In this document: positions 12,122 to 24,800 of the stretch, piece by piece
Layout of the letters: each line of letters begins with the position of its first letter
How positions within the stretch are numbered: the stretch's first letter is position 1
Source of the DNA: Anthopleura xanthogrammica
Taxonomy: Eukaryota; Cnidaria; Anthozoa; Actiniaria; Actiniidae
NCBI GenBank assembly: GCA_964019055.1
Contig: OZ025212.1
Location: 13,352,891 to 13,416,890 of the forward strand
DNA: 64,000 bases
Direction of reading: 5' to 3'
The notes under the pieces: generated by a model
Database searches by the model: none
Told to the model about the DNA's origin: nothing
The model's input: the letters and a program-made list of their open reading frames with translations, nothing else
Translations under genes and position numbers: made by a program

Positions 12122-13139
12122 ATGGACAAACCATTACCGTCTGCTGTTAGACTTCTACAGTTTCTCACCTTGTGGATACAGTACTCTAGTAAGTTCAACT
12201 ATTAATTCTTTTTTTTTATTTTTAGATGTCTTTATAATCAAAAGTAAATTCCAAACCCGAAGTCCCGAGAATAAAATGTTTGTAAGATAAAACTAAAGCT
12301 CTGTTTTCCTAGGGAGAAATTTATTTAGCCTATAATTTTTAGCTCTACTAATGAAATTCATTTCGACCTAAAATGCTTTAAATTCGTTGGCTTACTTAGT
12401 TAATTTTTGATCTAAAATATTGGCAAAATGTGAGACGAACTTAAAATTTATATTTTACTTTATATGCTTTTATTGTCAACTAGGTATTCTTGTCGGGTGT
12501 ATGAAGGGTACTTGGCTTTCTTGAGTGAGCCTAGCACAATAACTTTTATTTAACTTTTTAACCTTTATATCGCATTTCTTTCACGATTATGACTATCTAT
12601 TATAGCCTTATTTTAGGCAGAATATATCAATAGCTTTGTCATTTTGTTTTAAAGCGGCTGTAGGATGCGGAAAAGTGATGAATTTTGACCACGAAGTTCA
12701 AGGAAAAGCATTAAGAAACCACGTTTTCAGTAGTGATTTTGCCACGGACGAATCCCACTGTAAAGTACGATGTTTCTTGGATGATCGCTGTATCTCGTAC
12801 AATTTTGGCACGGGCGCTGATGGACCGAAGTACATGTGCGAACTGAGTCAGTCAGACCACATCATACATCCTGATGACCTCGTCAACAGAACCGATACCA
12901 TCTACATGAGGGCACGGGTAAAGCTCTTACACTTTTTCTTCTTCTTTTAAAAAGAATAGGTCCATCAAAAACTGCAATTTCATACACTTTTTTATATTAT
13001 GATGGCTCTTGTTTAATTTTTGTTGCTGTTAGTTAATGCTGTGAATGGAAGTTTATGATAACGTAGCGTTTTTTGTGTGTTTTCTTATTTCACCAGTGTA
13101 ATTCAGTCTCATTACTGCAATATTGGTTGTCCATAAAAC

Positions 13140-13198
<59 letters not shown>

Positions 13199-16100
13199 AC
13201 GTTCTTCGTTGTTGCTGTGAAAGTTTGTTGAGTTGTTTGTCGTCCGTAAGTTGCCGTAGCTGCTGTATGTATTAGTATATTATATGTATATAAGTGCTGC
13301 CAACTAGTAGTTGTTTGTTTTTGAGATTGTTGTGAATGTTCAAATTTTCAGTACTTAGATGCTGTATATGATGATGCAGATGCTGTTGATGATGATGAAG
13401 TTGTTTGTGAAGGAAGAAGGTGATGCGCGACTAGATTGTCTAGTTTACGAAGGAAAATACAGAAACAATTGGCTATTTTTCTCGAAAGTTCTTCATTTCA
13501 TTTACGCACATTTACGACCTTCAAAACTAAACAACTCAGTTTCTTCTACTAGTTATGAGAGTTTCATCAAAGGCTTTTGTCAAATATTTGCTTCTGAAGT
13601 TTCTCGAAAATTCGTCAATTTGTTTACCCAGCAGGGCTCAATATCTTACCAAGTTAATGAATCCTTACGAATAATTTTACTCAATTTTTAGTATTTTCAA
13701 TTGTTACTTAGAATTCTAGATTTTTATGCGAGAAAGCGAGTTCTTTACAGCATCATCAAAGTAACTTATCTGTCTATCATCAATTACAACTGAAATTACT
13801 AGTTTTTCAACTTTCTTAATCGACCTGGCATCGATCTGAGCGAAGTTAGAAACTTCTAGAAAAAAATTATAAATTTTTAATGTTATGAATTAATGTTATA
13901 TACCTTAGACCAAGGTCAAAGGAAACGCAAAAAGAAAGGGACGGACGAGAATTTAATTATAAATATACATAATGAAATATACATATAGTCGCTGCATGCC
14001 GATTGGCTTTGAAACTTATCAGCGTTGGCCGCGCTTTAGTTGTCATAAGTCTAATGTTGTTTTTTTTTCATTTTTTAGAATTCTTGCAATTGCAGTCAGA
14101 ACATGATTTGTAGGTTTGACTTCGTAGACAACACACATCGATGCGACTGCCATCCAGGTTTTACTGGACCCGACTGTGAAACAGGTGAAGTGTTTGATTT
14201 ATCACATAATAGCGTTGTCAAGGTTACTGAAATTGTTCAGTGATTATTTGTCTTAATCAAGGAGCACTCGAATAAAGCTTCAATATTACATTCTAATTAT
14301 TTAACTTCTGACAAACAGAGAAAAACCTTGACGTAATAAGCGAGTGTTCTTTTTTATGTACTATTTCTCTTTTTTGACTAATCAATGAATTATTTTTGGA
14401 ATTCGTAATATTATCTTATTCTTGTTTCAATAAATCTTTCCCGAACTCGCTTGGATGAAATTATTGTTTCGTATCATCCAAGCGAATTCGGGAAAGATTT
14501 ATTCTTATTAATTTTGCTGCGGTAAAAGTACACTTTCAAAATCTAAACAGGAAAAAGCTACGTAATGTTATTGCTAAAGACATCGACATATATATACCCA
14601 TCCGCTAAATAACGAACTTGTAAACTTGATTATCTTTATCATGACCATCATTATTTTTATTATCAATCCTGTTGTTTCCCCCGGTCCGTTTAAAATTTAC
14701 TCTTTCCAACTCAAGGCAGAAACATGGACCTCTGCTCTAGTTGAATTTTGTAAACATGACAAAGCGTGAGACTTTTCTTGACCAACTCTAAGAGTTAATT
14801 AAAAATTGGAATTAGAATTTCAATAAACGTAACTGTCGTTACCAACTCACTAGGCATTCAATATCCGAAACCGAAGCTTGTAACATCTGCATCATATAAA
14901 ATCGAGAATACGTTTCGCGTTTTTTTTTTTAACTTCTCATCCATTCATGGCCGACATAATGATTGATGAAAATTAATTTTCCTCCGAAAAAAAAAAAGAT
15001 ATTTTAAGTATTTCTACTCTAATAACGCTTTCTTTTTTCGTATAAAAAACGACTTCCGGGTCCACAATGAAAGGCAATTTGATTTCAATTTGATTTTCTT
15101 CTTTTTTCTTCATGGCAGGATTTGTTGTCCAAAGTTATAATTGTTTCAGGTGTAGGTTAAGTCATTGAGTACGTTTTTCGCTTTATTTTAGCGGTATTTT
15201 TGAGCAGTTGGACCCGGAAATACGTCACAACTTAACAGCTCTAAAGCGCTTTCCATGGATGACGTCACGATTGTGCATTATGGGATTGAAATGCGGATAA
15301 GCCAACCACAGAACACAGTACATGCTAATATGCTGCAACAATGTCTTTTTGTTTTGTTGTTTCCAATTCATGGAAAAACTGTGGTTCTTCGATTGATTTT
15401 AATCTTTTTTTTCCTTATAACCGTAGCCTTTCTTAAAAAGTTTGTCCTTATTTCAGTCCCACAAGGGTTTGCGATATCTATTTTTAGTAATCGTGAAAAA
15501 TGCTATTGCAGGCATATTAGATTTTCCTTGATTTTATGAAAATAAAGCAGGCGCATGCGCAGTGTATCTTTTTGTCACGTTAATTGTTTATATCCATCTC
15601 TGGTTTCATTTCAAGACTAACTAGAAACTAACCAAAAATCTTAGTGATATTCCTCCAATATTGAAACTGATGACGTCATTCGTACCCGCCTTATGTGACT
15701 TCACATTTTAAAAACCGGTTCTTTTATTTCATGTTCGCTCAGATATCGATGAATGTTCTTCAAGTCCGTGTCAAAATGGAGGCTCCTGTCAAGACCAAGT
15801 CAACTCTTTCGTCTGTACATGTGCTACTGGCTTCACAGGAACAATGTGCGAGACAAGTAAGATCAACCAGTCAATCTCTAATTATAGACCATGTGATTTT
15901 TAAACGCCCATGGCGGGTCCTTTTCATTTTATGTTCCCGGGTGCAGTTCCTCTTTAGTCCACAAGCTACTCACTCCCTTGGGTAGATTACTTCACTTCCC
16001 TCGTTATACGGGCGAGTTTTTTTGTCCCTTGATTCTAGCTTTTTCCGTTCCCTTTAACTTGGAGACTCAGTTGAGTTAATCACACGAGAGCCTCAAACTT

Positions 16101-17346
16101 CGCATTAAACACCTCAACCGCTGGAAGACTGAGCAATTTTCATATGAGTGGGAACCGATACGGCATATATGTTGCCGTACTGTAGCCTTACTGTAGCCTT
16201 ACTGTAGCCTTACTGTAGCCTTACTATAGCCTTACTGTAGCCTTACTGTAGCCTTACTGTAGCCTTACTGTAGACGTAACAACGCGATGGGATTGGTTAA
16301 TCATGAATTACTGAATAACCATGGGAAGCCATTTCAATGTTACGGCATGACATACCGCGTGTATATGCTGTAAGTCAGTACCGTAGGTACTCATACGAAA
16401 ACCGCTCTAAAACCTTGATCATATTTCAAGCTATCAAATTCCACAAAATTAAATTCAAGTAGAATACTAGCTTTTCATCATCCCTTCTTTGTCAGATATC
16501 GATGACTGTGCTGTCAATCATTGTCAGAACAATGGATCGTGCATCGATTTGATCAACGACTACAACTGTTCCTGTATTCATCCTTATTCTGGAAGGAACT
16601 GCACGATCAGAATAGGTAAGGAATCACGCAGCTACAAGCTAACAAGGAAATTGATATAATTCTGTTGCCGATACTTGCAAAAGTTTTAGATTTCTGTTGC
16701 ATTACCAGCACGAGATTAGAATATCTCAGTGACTTGAGAGAAAGAAAGTTCAAAAAGCACAAATGCTGGACATTGTATCTTTTCCCAACATAATTGTGGA
16801 AGTGAAAGGACTAGAAAATCAGTGTTTTGTCTGCCATGTTATTATCAATAAGCCATGCACTCCTCGCTCTTTATAGGTTGGAAAAAATCTGAAAGCGGAA
16901 AGGTTCAGTGTATTGGTTCGAAAGGCAATAAGCGCGCTACCTTTGAATGCCCTATTGAAGGAGATGTCATCGCCTTCAAACTTATCTATGTATCGGGAGG
17001 CGGGCTTTCTTATACCGGAAATGAAAGCGACAAAGGACATTGGGGCGGAACGAACAAAGGAAAGAACAGCATACAAATCCATATAACAGCAGATAAAGAA
17101 GGAAGCGATAGAGTGGCGCCCCCTGCAGACACTCCACTTGATAATGAACGAGGGATAATGGCTTACAGCTTACCTGGGGTTACTAACATGGATCCTGAGC
17201 TTGTGTTCCCCGATTTTGTTCCTGCAATGCATGTGGAAGAGGACCAGAAGTTTAGAGTTTGGTTTGGACAAGATTTGTCAAATGTAGACGAAGATGATAA
17301 CATAGGAGAAACGTGTGTACGAGTGGAAGTTTTGTATACTAAATAG
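12122..17346 (+). CDS. Secreted PAN/apple-EGF(3) protein with orphan C-terminal domain
   Basis: Proposed exons are 12122-12188, 12655-12917, 14079-14184, 15743-15856, 16496-16615 and 16877-17346. Phases join correctly and give 379 residues. Exon 1 encodes [18 protein letters not shown]..., a plausible signal peptide, ending at a strong donor A|GTAAGT. Exon 2 is a PAN/apple domain with C-K-V-R-C-F-L, R-C-I-S-Y-N-F and a late M-C-E-L. Exon 3 is a short EGF (C-N-C-S-Q-N start). Exons 4 and 5 are EGF domains of the D-I-D-E/D-C type. Exon 6 is a domain of about 156 residues rich in Gly and Asp, with W-G-G-T-N-K-G, F-P-D-F-V-P-A and F-R-V-W-F-G-Q, ending R-V-E-V-L-Y-T-K. I do not recognise its family. 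No transmembrane segment is seen, so the product should be an extracellular binding or matrix protein. The start exon is the least certain part. Confidence 0.8.
13138..13195. repeat. (ATT)n microsatellite
   Basis: About 19 uninterrupted copies in an intron of the PAN-EGF gene. Confidence 0.95.
14429..14503. other. Long hairpin in an intron (29 of 30 bp paired)
   Basis: Arms 14429-14458 and 14474-14503 are complementary except for one position, with a 15-nt loop. The arm starts aataaatctttcccgaa. It lies in the intron between exons 3 and 4 of the PAN-EGF gene. Size and pairing resemble a cnidarian pre-miRNA, but a tiny MITE remnant is equally possible. Confidence 0.6.
16130..16413. mobile_element. 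MITE containing an 11-bp minisatellite
   Basis: The terminal sequence gagcaattttcatatgagt is matched in inverse orientation by actcatacgaaaaccgctc. Inside, an 11-bp unit (actgtagcctt) is repeated about nine times at 16179-16275. Related sequence (catatgagtgggga, tactgacttacagcat) recurs at 17350-17590. Confidence 0.7.
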
Positions 17347-17599
17347 AGCGATTTCATATGAGTGGGGAACATACGGTACTGACGAACAGCACGTACACAG
17401 TACGAAATGGCTGATATATTAAAATTACTTCCTAGAAGGTTATCGTATGAGTGTGAAGCATTACGCTACTGACTTACAGCATGTGACGATACGACATGCC
17501 GTAACATTGAAATGGCTTGCCATAAGAATGGTTTTTATTTGAGTTTGAAAACATCACGGTACTGACTTACATCATGCAGATACACGATACTTGACGCTT

Positions 17600-18175
17600 A
17601 AAAGGGCACTTGGATGAAAATCGATGAAAATTGGAAATAACTTGAAACTTGGTTAAACTTACTATCAATAGACGTCACTTCCGGTAGTATCTCCGTTTTG
17701 ACCAGCTTGGAGAATGTTGGAGGTTGTGTGTATCTTGTTTTCTAGTTTCATGTTGTACAAATAGTCAAATAGAATACTTTGAGGAGTTATTTTGATATGA
17801 TTTGATTCAAGAATCACTAGTTGCCCCCCAGTCAACCATGTTTGCCCCCAGTCAAATCCAGAAAAGTCACGTGATTGATAGTAAGCAATGGCCCAAATAG
17901 TATCCAAGCAACATATTTTCTTCACAGTCAAAAGTGGCGGAAAAAAATTATCAAATTTTTTCAGCATCTAAATTGTGAGTAAATGACGTCATTTACTCAA
18001 CCCTATTGTTCTTTTTGTTTTTAAACCAAAATTTCTCAACTGCAAGTGGCTGCCAAGCTCAAATTTTCGCCAATCTGGTTTTCATAATGATAACTGAGTC
18101 ATATATATAATCCTCAAATACTTGAATTATTGGGACTTTCAAAAAATGGGGCGTTTTCATCCAAGTGCCCCTTTA
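17600..18175. mobile_element. TIR element, family B copy 1
   Basis: The left end aaagggcacttggatgaaaa is inverted at the right end ttttcatccaagtgcccctt. It contains tgacgtca at 17984 between mirror-like blocks (gagtaaatgacgtcatttactc). A shorter relative in the opposite orientation lies at 32876-33193. Confidence 0.85.
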
Positions 18176-18814
18176 GGTTATAATTACTCTATTGGATATA
18201 CAGCAAGGGCATTGTTCTAGCGTTTTAAATCATCTCTGAAATATCTCAATATATTATGACAGCTTTGTCTCTTTTACCCGTAAGGGTCGAAGTGTCAACT
18301 ATTGGAGGCATTTATGTGTTTTCTTTGAGTCGATTCTGGACCACGTCTTGCCAATATTCAGTATTTAAACAGCAAATACTCGCGTTCTTCGATGTATTAC
18401 TACTTTAGATAAGCTATGTTTCTTACCGGCGCATGCACATGGCATTGGAGTAGAATTCTTGGCTGTTATGGACATACTATGATCTTTTATCTTCGCTCTT
18501 ACATCTAGTCAAACAGATCATTTGAAACAAATATATGATCAAAAATTCATCACACATTTTTGAACAAACTCAAAAGTTCAGTGTTTGTTTTATCAAACTT
18601 GTACTTACAATTCTGTAAAATATATTGCAGACCATTGAAACTTGTCGACAGAAACCTCAACCGCTTGTGTCTCTTCAGTCATGTTACGCCTGAGTATGTA
18701 AATTCTCGATTAGTGTTTTTAAGTCTTGGGGGACAAATCAACCCATGTTCTTAATGAACAGAACGTTTCATTCCATTTCTGTTATTTCAAAGCCAACAAA
18801 TATGTCGCAGTATA

Positions 18815-18959
18815 TAGACCCCTTGCAGCACGTCGGAATGCAGCTCAATTTGGAGGGCAAAACAATAGGTTCAGGAGGTTCCAATTTTCAGGAGATTGAA
18901 ATTCTTTTGTTTTGTCCTCCAAATTAAGCTGCTTTGACGTCATATGAAAGGTGCCTATT
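18815..18959. mobile_element. Foldback MITE, family C copy 1
   Basis: About 145 bp beginning tagaccccttgcagcac, with an internal inverted pair caatttggagggcaaaac / gttttgtcctccaaatt. Copies lie at 24738-24872 (opposite orientation), 33886-34021 and, truncated, 45813-45900. It carries TGACGTCA at 18935. Confidence 0.85.
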
Positions 18960-19112
18960 GGCTGCATCGTTTCAATAATGTAAGATATATATAAAATAAA
19001 AATACATTCATAACTGGACAGTTTGAAGTTGTTATTTTGATGATATTACGGCCAGGCATGGATGGATAGTTTTCGGGAATTCATGTTCGGAATTAGTAAT
19101 GGAAATATGCCT

Positions 19113-19300
19113 TGTACACACCTTTTTCGCTTGGATGGCTCGTTTTCCCATTTCAGACCCTGTGTCACTCTCTTGGCAATAAGATTCGTCGTTTGAGTTG
19201 TATCCATATTCATGTGTCTTCTCATGCACAACCGTTAAATGATACTCTAGGGAATGACACGTGGTCTGAAATGGAAAACAAACCATCCAATTTAAAAAAA
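19113..19300. mobile_element. Foldback MITE, family D
   Basis: Paired blocks tcccatttcagaccctgtgt and acacgtggtctgaaatgga bound a loop containing catattcatgtgtcttctca. It is related to the better preserved element at 45074-45274. Confidence 0.7.
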
Positions 19301-20392
19301 TCGATTGAAAAGTCATACTTTCAAACGAAGTCGGTGACCCCTTTTTATTTTATCCTTTTTTTAATCAATAGCCAAAATGCCCCATGTTCGCTATCTCAGA
19401 ATATGTTATAGTGCACATGACCTTTTTCTCAATACCTTCAGTATTGATTTTACATGAAGTAAATAATTAAATGCTAAAATATTTCTTGATTTGAGTGTTG
19501 CGTCTTTAAGTTATGAAGGTTTATACTTCCAATATGATAATGACTGTGACGTCAGGTAAGGCTTCATTAAATATACAAAACTGAACTGGTTCACACAAAC
19601 AGTATTTAAAAAGCATCATTATTTTACTCATGGTTTACATAAAGGATATTTTAAATTTATTTTCTCAAAACGGCCAGTGTTTAGTATTATTAGTTACAAC
19701 AAATACACTCAAATACCTTATCTGACGTCAGAGATCTACTGATCTCTATTAGTGGGGTAAGGAGAGCGACTTGGTTTTTTCTACTGACAATTCAATAAAT
19801 TAAAATAATCTAAAAAAACCTTTATTCTGAGGGGAAAGAATCCTGCAGTATTTTGAACATTGTTATTTATGTAACTAGTTGATGTTTTCCAAAATTATGG
19901 TTAAAAAAAAGCTAACGATTGAAACCATTAGTTTTTTCGTTGAAACATAGCAAACATCCCGCGCACCGCTAACACTTTCTTTGTTCTAAGGGTCAATTAA
20001 ACTCTCGTTGGAATTTTGCATTACAATAGATTCCATCGAGAAATGTACGAATAAAATGGACACTTAAAATAAATGACAAAAGAGGATACTTTTATAATGA
20101 AGGTTTCTGGAAATTTGCGCGAGTTCAAAAAGAATAGAATATATTCTATTTCTGTTTTACACAACTATAAATAACGGAGAAATAAAGGCAGATTATATAT
20201 TGATTCTGGTTCTCGTTTTATTTTATAGAAAAAGAGAAAAAAAGATATTTTAATTTTTTCACGTAATGTTTATTATTTTCAATTGTTTAACACAACTAAC
20301 GCCTGCAACAACGTGACAAGTAATGTTGCATGCTAATTGACATTACAGCGTGAAAGTAACTTTGCGCAATTGTCATCATTGTACGAAAATGA

Positions 20393-20400
20393 TATAAAAG
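20393..20400 (+). promoter_or_regulatory. TATA box of the fibrinogen-like gene
   Basis: TATAAAAG lies about 115 bp before a strong donor (agaag|gtaaga at 20514/20515). A start site some 30 bp downstream would give a noncoding first exon of about 90 nt, joined to the coding exon that starts at 21857 after acceptor tccgaag. Confidence 0.6.
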
Positions 20401-20564
20401 AGCATTGATAAGCAGATGCGGAGTCACAACTTCAAGAAACCACAAGAATTGACAAAGTCACTGCAAGACAAGCGCAATATACGAACCACTTAACCAGCTA
20501 CTCAGGGCTAGAAGGTAAGATGAATGTTATCCTTGATTCGAGAGTTTTTTCTCCAGTTTTCCTC

Positions 20565-20945
20565 CCTCCGGCAAAACCTAATAAGCTAAATTCCAATTCA
20601 ATCTATGAGTTAGCCGTGCCCTGACTTAGATCAGCCCAGAGGTTGTTTCAGGGTTCGATCTGTGAGTTAGTCATGCCCTGACTTAGATCAGCCCAGAGGT
20701 TGTTTCAGGGTTTAATCTATGAGTTAGTCATGCCCTGACTTTGATCAGCCCAGAGGTTGTTTCAGGGTTTAATCTATGAGTTAGTCATGCCCTGACTTTG
20801 ATCAGCCCAGAGGTTGTTTCAGGGTTTAATCTGTGAGTTAGCCATGCCCTGACTTTGATCAGCCCAGAGGTTGTTTCAGGGTTTGATCTATGAGTTAGCC
20901 ATGCCCTGACTTTGATCAGCCCAGAGGTTGTTTCAGGGTTCGTTA
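20565..20945 (+). repeat. 57-bp minisatellite derived from a SINE-like repeat
   Basis: About six copies of a 57-bp unit with atgagttagtcatgccctga and cagcccagaggttgtttcag. The first copy is preceded by ttttcctccctccgg and ctaaattccaat, the same order of blocks as at 7140-7240. The array therefore grew inside the 3' part of an interspersed repeat. It lies in intron 1 of the fibrinogen-like gene. Confidence 0.85.
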
Positions 20946-21862
20946 GAATTCGAACTGAGGAAGAATTCGAAGGACTGGATGATACCAGAAGAAGATAACG
21001 AATAAATATTATCTTAGACTTTCCTAATTTGTGGTGTATTTTGAAGTCAATATTATTAATATTTTCTGAGCTGATGTCTTAAGACCGATTGACTTAGAAA
21101 CTTTGTCCTTAGACCTGCTATGCATAAAATTTTTTTTTTTTGGATCTTACTAATTTGCAATAGTAATAAGGATGGCCAGATGTAAGATGTTCTCTTATTT
21201 TCCTTATTTACCTAAGTTTCTTCAATTCAAGATATCGAAAGGTCATATCAGACCAGAGATTGTTTCACACTGATCCGATAAAATAGATATCTGTTCCATA
21301 AAGAAAAAATTGAATACAAGTTTTCGCGAATGCAAATGTCAGCTTAGGAATAAAGGGTTTTACTTCACACCCTACTTGCACTAAGGCGTTATTTTAAGCT
21401 GTGTACACAGAGGTGTTTTATTCGTTAATAGAACCATTCAGTTGGGCTTAATGATGTCCCATTTCCAACCACTTTATTCCTTTTCTCATTGTTACTATGG
21501 AAATACTTTGAACAAAGGGATTTCATTTTCAAATGAATCACAATGAGCCAATATTGAGATAAAGTGAATAGAACAATTTCGGTGTTAATGGCTTCTTTTT
21601 ATTGTAAGAACTATTACTTCATTTGAAACAAAGGAAGTCCTACTTGATTTTAAGTGGTTGATGTACGCTTTTTTTCTTTTAGGAAATCTAGATAAATATC
21701 AAACTGTAATTACATAAATAAGTTCTAAACTAAACGTTTTATATGATGAGATTTTGTATATTGTTTGGGTTGTCCACAATGAATTAATTTTAATTTTATT
21801 TCTTTAAAATATCGTCTATTCTAAAAACACTATTCATCTTTAAATTTTATCCGAAGGTCGCC

Positions 21863-24800
21863 ATGTTTGGCCTACTGGCAGTGCTTTGCCTCTTAGGGTA
21901 CGTTTCTGCGGATACACCGAAAACATGCGGAGAAATCTTGCAACAAAATAGGTAAGGGAAACTTAAAAATGGCATAATCAGGAAAAAAGAATTGTATCAT
22001 GAGATCAGGACCAGATCCAGGATTTTGAATTTGAATTGCCAATTTTTGTGTAATTCATGTTCCCGACTTCCCTTAGTTACCGTTGCTATGCCCCACAAGC
22101 TCAACAAATTAGCTAGAATATCTCCGAATTTAAAACCATGATAGCGGTAAACTGATTATAAATTGTTTCTATCGTTTACTGTACTGTGAAAAGAAAATTT
22201 AAAGCAGATATCGTGTAGCTGTTTTTGGGACAAGATATTTTTTATTCCACTGGGAGAACTGTTGCAACGTTGATTGGTTGGCTATTAAGTTGTCTATAGA
22301 TAGCTAGGAAGGAAAAAAATCCACGGCCACCAAGTTAAATTCTACCAAATTGTGGCACTGTGTGATCCGATATGTAAAAACCTAACCAAACTAAAATCTT
22401 ATTTAAATTTAACTGATCTTGATTTACCTTTTTTAGCAATGCCAAAAGTGGGGTTTACACTCTTCGACAAGGAACTGCTGATGTCAAAGCGTATTGTTAC
22501 ATGGAAGAAATCTGTGGGTCTAAAGGATGGACTATGATCATGAAAGTCGATGGAACAAAGGTTTGAAATTTTGATCTGCTACAGTCTGTTATTTTATGTA
22601 AGAAACTACTAGTACTAAATGAAAAACCTCAAAGAACACATTTCGTTACGACTCTCCATATTGGAGTAACAAGGACATCTTCAACGTTTCCTGCACCACC
22701 ACCCCGACCCCTCTCCCCCCCCCCCCCCCCCCTTCACCCTCCCTAACCCCACCTTGGGTTCATATTGACAAATTATCATGATATTCAAAGAACACATTTC
22801 GATATGACTCACCATACTGGAGTAACAAGAACGTCTTCAACGTGGCTGGAGCAGATGGAGGGCTCAACAACGCTGAAACCAAACTGCAGACCTACTCTAC
22901 GATGGCGTTCAACAAACTGTGCTTGGGAATGAAGACAGGTAGTGAAACAAGATGGTTGACCCTGAGAGAGACGGCTAATTCATTACACTCTCTAATCGCT
23001 GATGGAAAATATAGACCAACTCACATTGGACGCGAGGCGTGGAAGAGTCTGATCAAGGGTTCCTCCTTGCAACGTAACTGCAATCTTGAAGGGTTTAACG
23101 TTAATCCTATTCGCCAAACCAGAGCAAGAATCGGGATAGTAAGCAACCAGGAGAATAATTGCAGATCTCCAGACTCCAGAATTGGGTTTGGAACGAACGG
23201 TAACGGGTGTAGACAAAATGATCGCAATTCTGCTGGTAATGAAGCTCGATGTGCAGGTGATAATGGCAGTAAAAGTATAATGAGCTTTGGTTACATCTTT
23301 GCACAAGAGAAATTGGAAGGTGCTCCTCTGGGAGCCTATGACTCGCCTGCGTTATCCTGTGACGAACTGGCTAGCAAAAAGTACGTTTGTATCTGCCTCT
23401 AGATTTTGTTGTCTGTGTCTTGAGTTTTCCACATGTCATTTGGTTATATATTCACTTTTTCTATGTGTAATTCCTTCTGCATTCTAGGGACGCTAAGAGT
23501 GGTTCGTATTACCTGAAAAATGGAAATTCAACGTCCATTAAAGCTTATTGTTACATGGAAGAGTTATGTGGCTCAAAGGGATGGACTATGATCATGAAAA
23601 TCGATGGATCAAAGGTTGGACACGTTTACTGTTTTAATCATGATATAGATGATATATTATATTTAAGACTGATGATTTTTAAAGATTTTAATGAGAAGCA
23701 ATTTTCATAGGATTTTTCTAGGATTATTTTCTAGGAATTTTTTAAAATATTTCTAGGAATTTTGTTTTAATATTTTATTCTTTTTTTATTTCTTATTTAT
23801 TTATTTATTTTTTTTTTTTGTTATACGCAGGGCCCTTGATTGATACCAGTACTTTGTACTGACCAGGCTACCCTGTCTAAATAACTGTATTATTATATTA
23901 TAGAATAACTTTAAACCTATACATACCCTTTGCATTAAATCTCTACCAGAGGGTTAAAAAACATCACGCAAAACTGCCCAAAACTTAAATTTTTTTCTCT
24001 TTTTCTTCTTTATATTATTTGTAGACAACATTTACCTATAACTCACCATATTGGACCAATGACCAAGGTTACAACTTGGCTGGCGCAGACGGAGGTCTTA
24101 GCACCCAAGAAACCAAACTCCAGACCTACTCAACGACCCCTTTTAACAAGTTGTGCTTGGGTATGAATACAAAAGGTGTGACCAGATGGATGCCACTGCG
24201 ATACCCGGCAGCTTCTTTACATTCTCTTATCGCTGGTGGTACGTACAGAGCAACACACAATGGACGCGACGCCTGGAAGAGCTTGATTGACGGATCTTCG
24301 TTACAATACAACTGCAATCAAGAGGGATTTAACGTTAATGTTAACAGAAACGTCGGCGCAAGGATCGGGATAGTTGGTAACAATGAGAACGACTGCAGAA
24401 GCCCAGATTCCAGGATGGGATTTGGAACACATGGAAGTTATTGTGGGCAGAATTACCGCAATTCAGCTGGAAATGAAGCCCGCTGTTCACCTGATAATGG
24501 GCATAAGAGTATCATGAGCTTTGGGTATATCTTCGCTAAGATGGCTCCAAGAAGTGGTCCATTGGGATCGTTTGACAATCCAGCTTCGTCGTGTAAACAA
24601 ATCAAAGCCAACAACACGTAAGATATTCACAAACATTATGGATTTTTCCGAAAACATGGCGGCCATATTGGATAACATGATGAAGAAACCAACTGCAATT
24701 CTTTCGTTGCATTCAGTTTCATCCAACATGGCAGCCATAGACCCCTTTTTATGTGACGTCAAAGCAGCTCAATTTGGAGAATAAGACGAAAGAATTTCAA

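Larger units (their letters stand above)
17347..20392. other. Intergenic region between the PAN-EGF and fibrinogen-like genes
   Basis: It contains a diverged relative of the 16130 MITE (17350-17590), a TIR element (17600-18175), two further foldback MITEs (18815-18959, 19113-19300) and otherwise plain AT-rich sequence. No exon recognised. Confidence 0.65.

Noticed and set aside
13359..13691. 110-codon ORF starting M-L-Y-M-M-M
   Set aside because: Lies within an intron of the PAN-EGF gene, low-complexity start (atgatg repeats), no homology.
18745..18927. 60-codon ORF
   Set aside because: Mostly translated family C MITE sequence.
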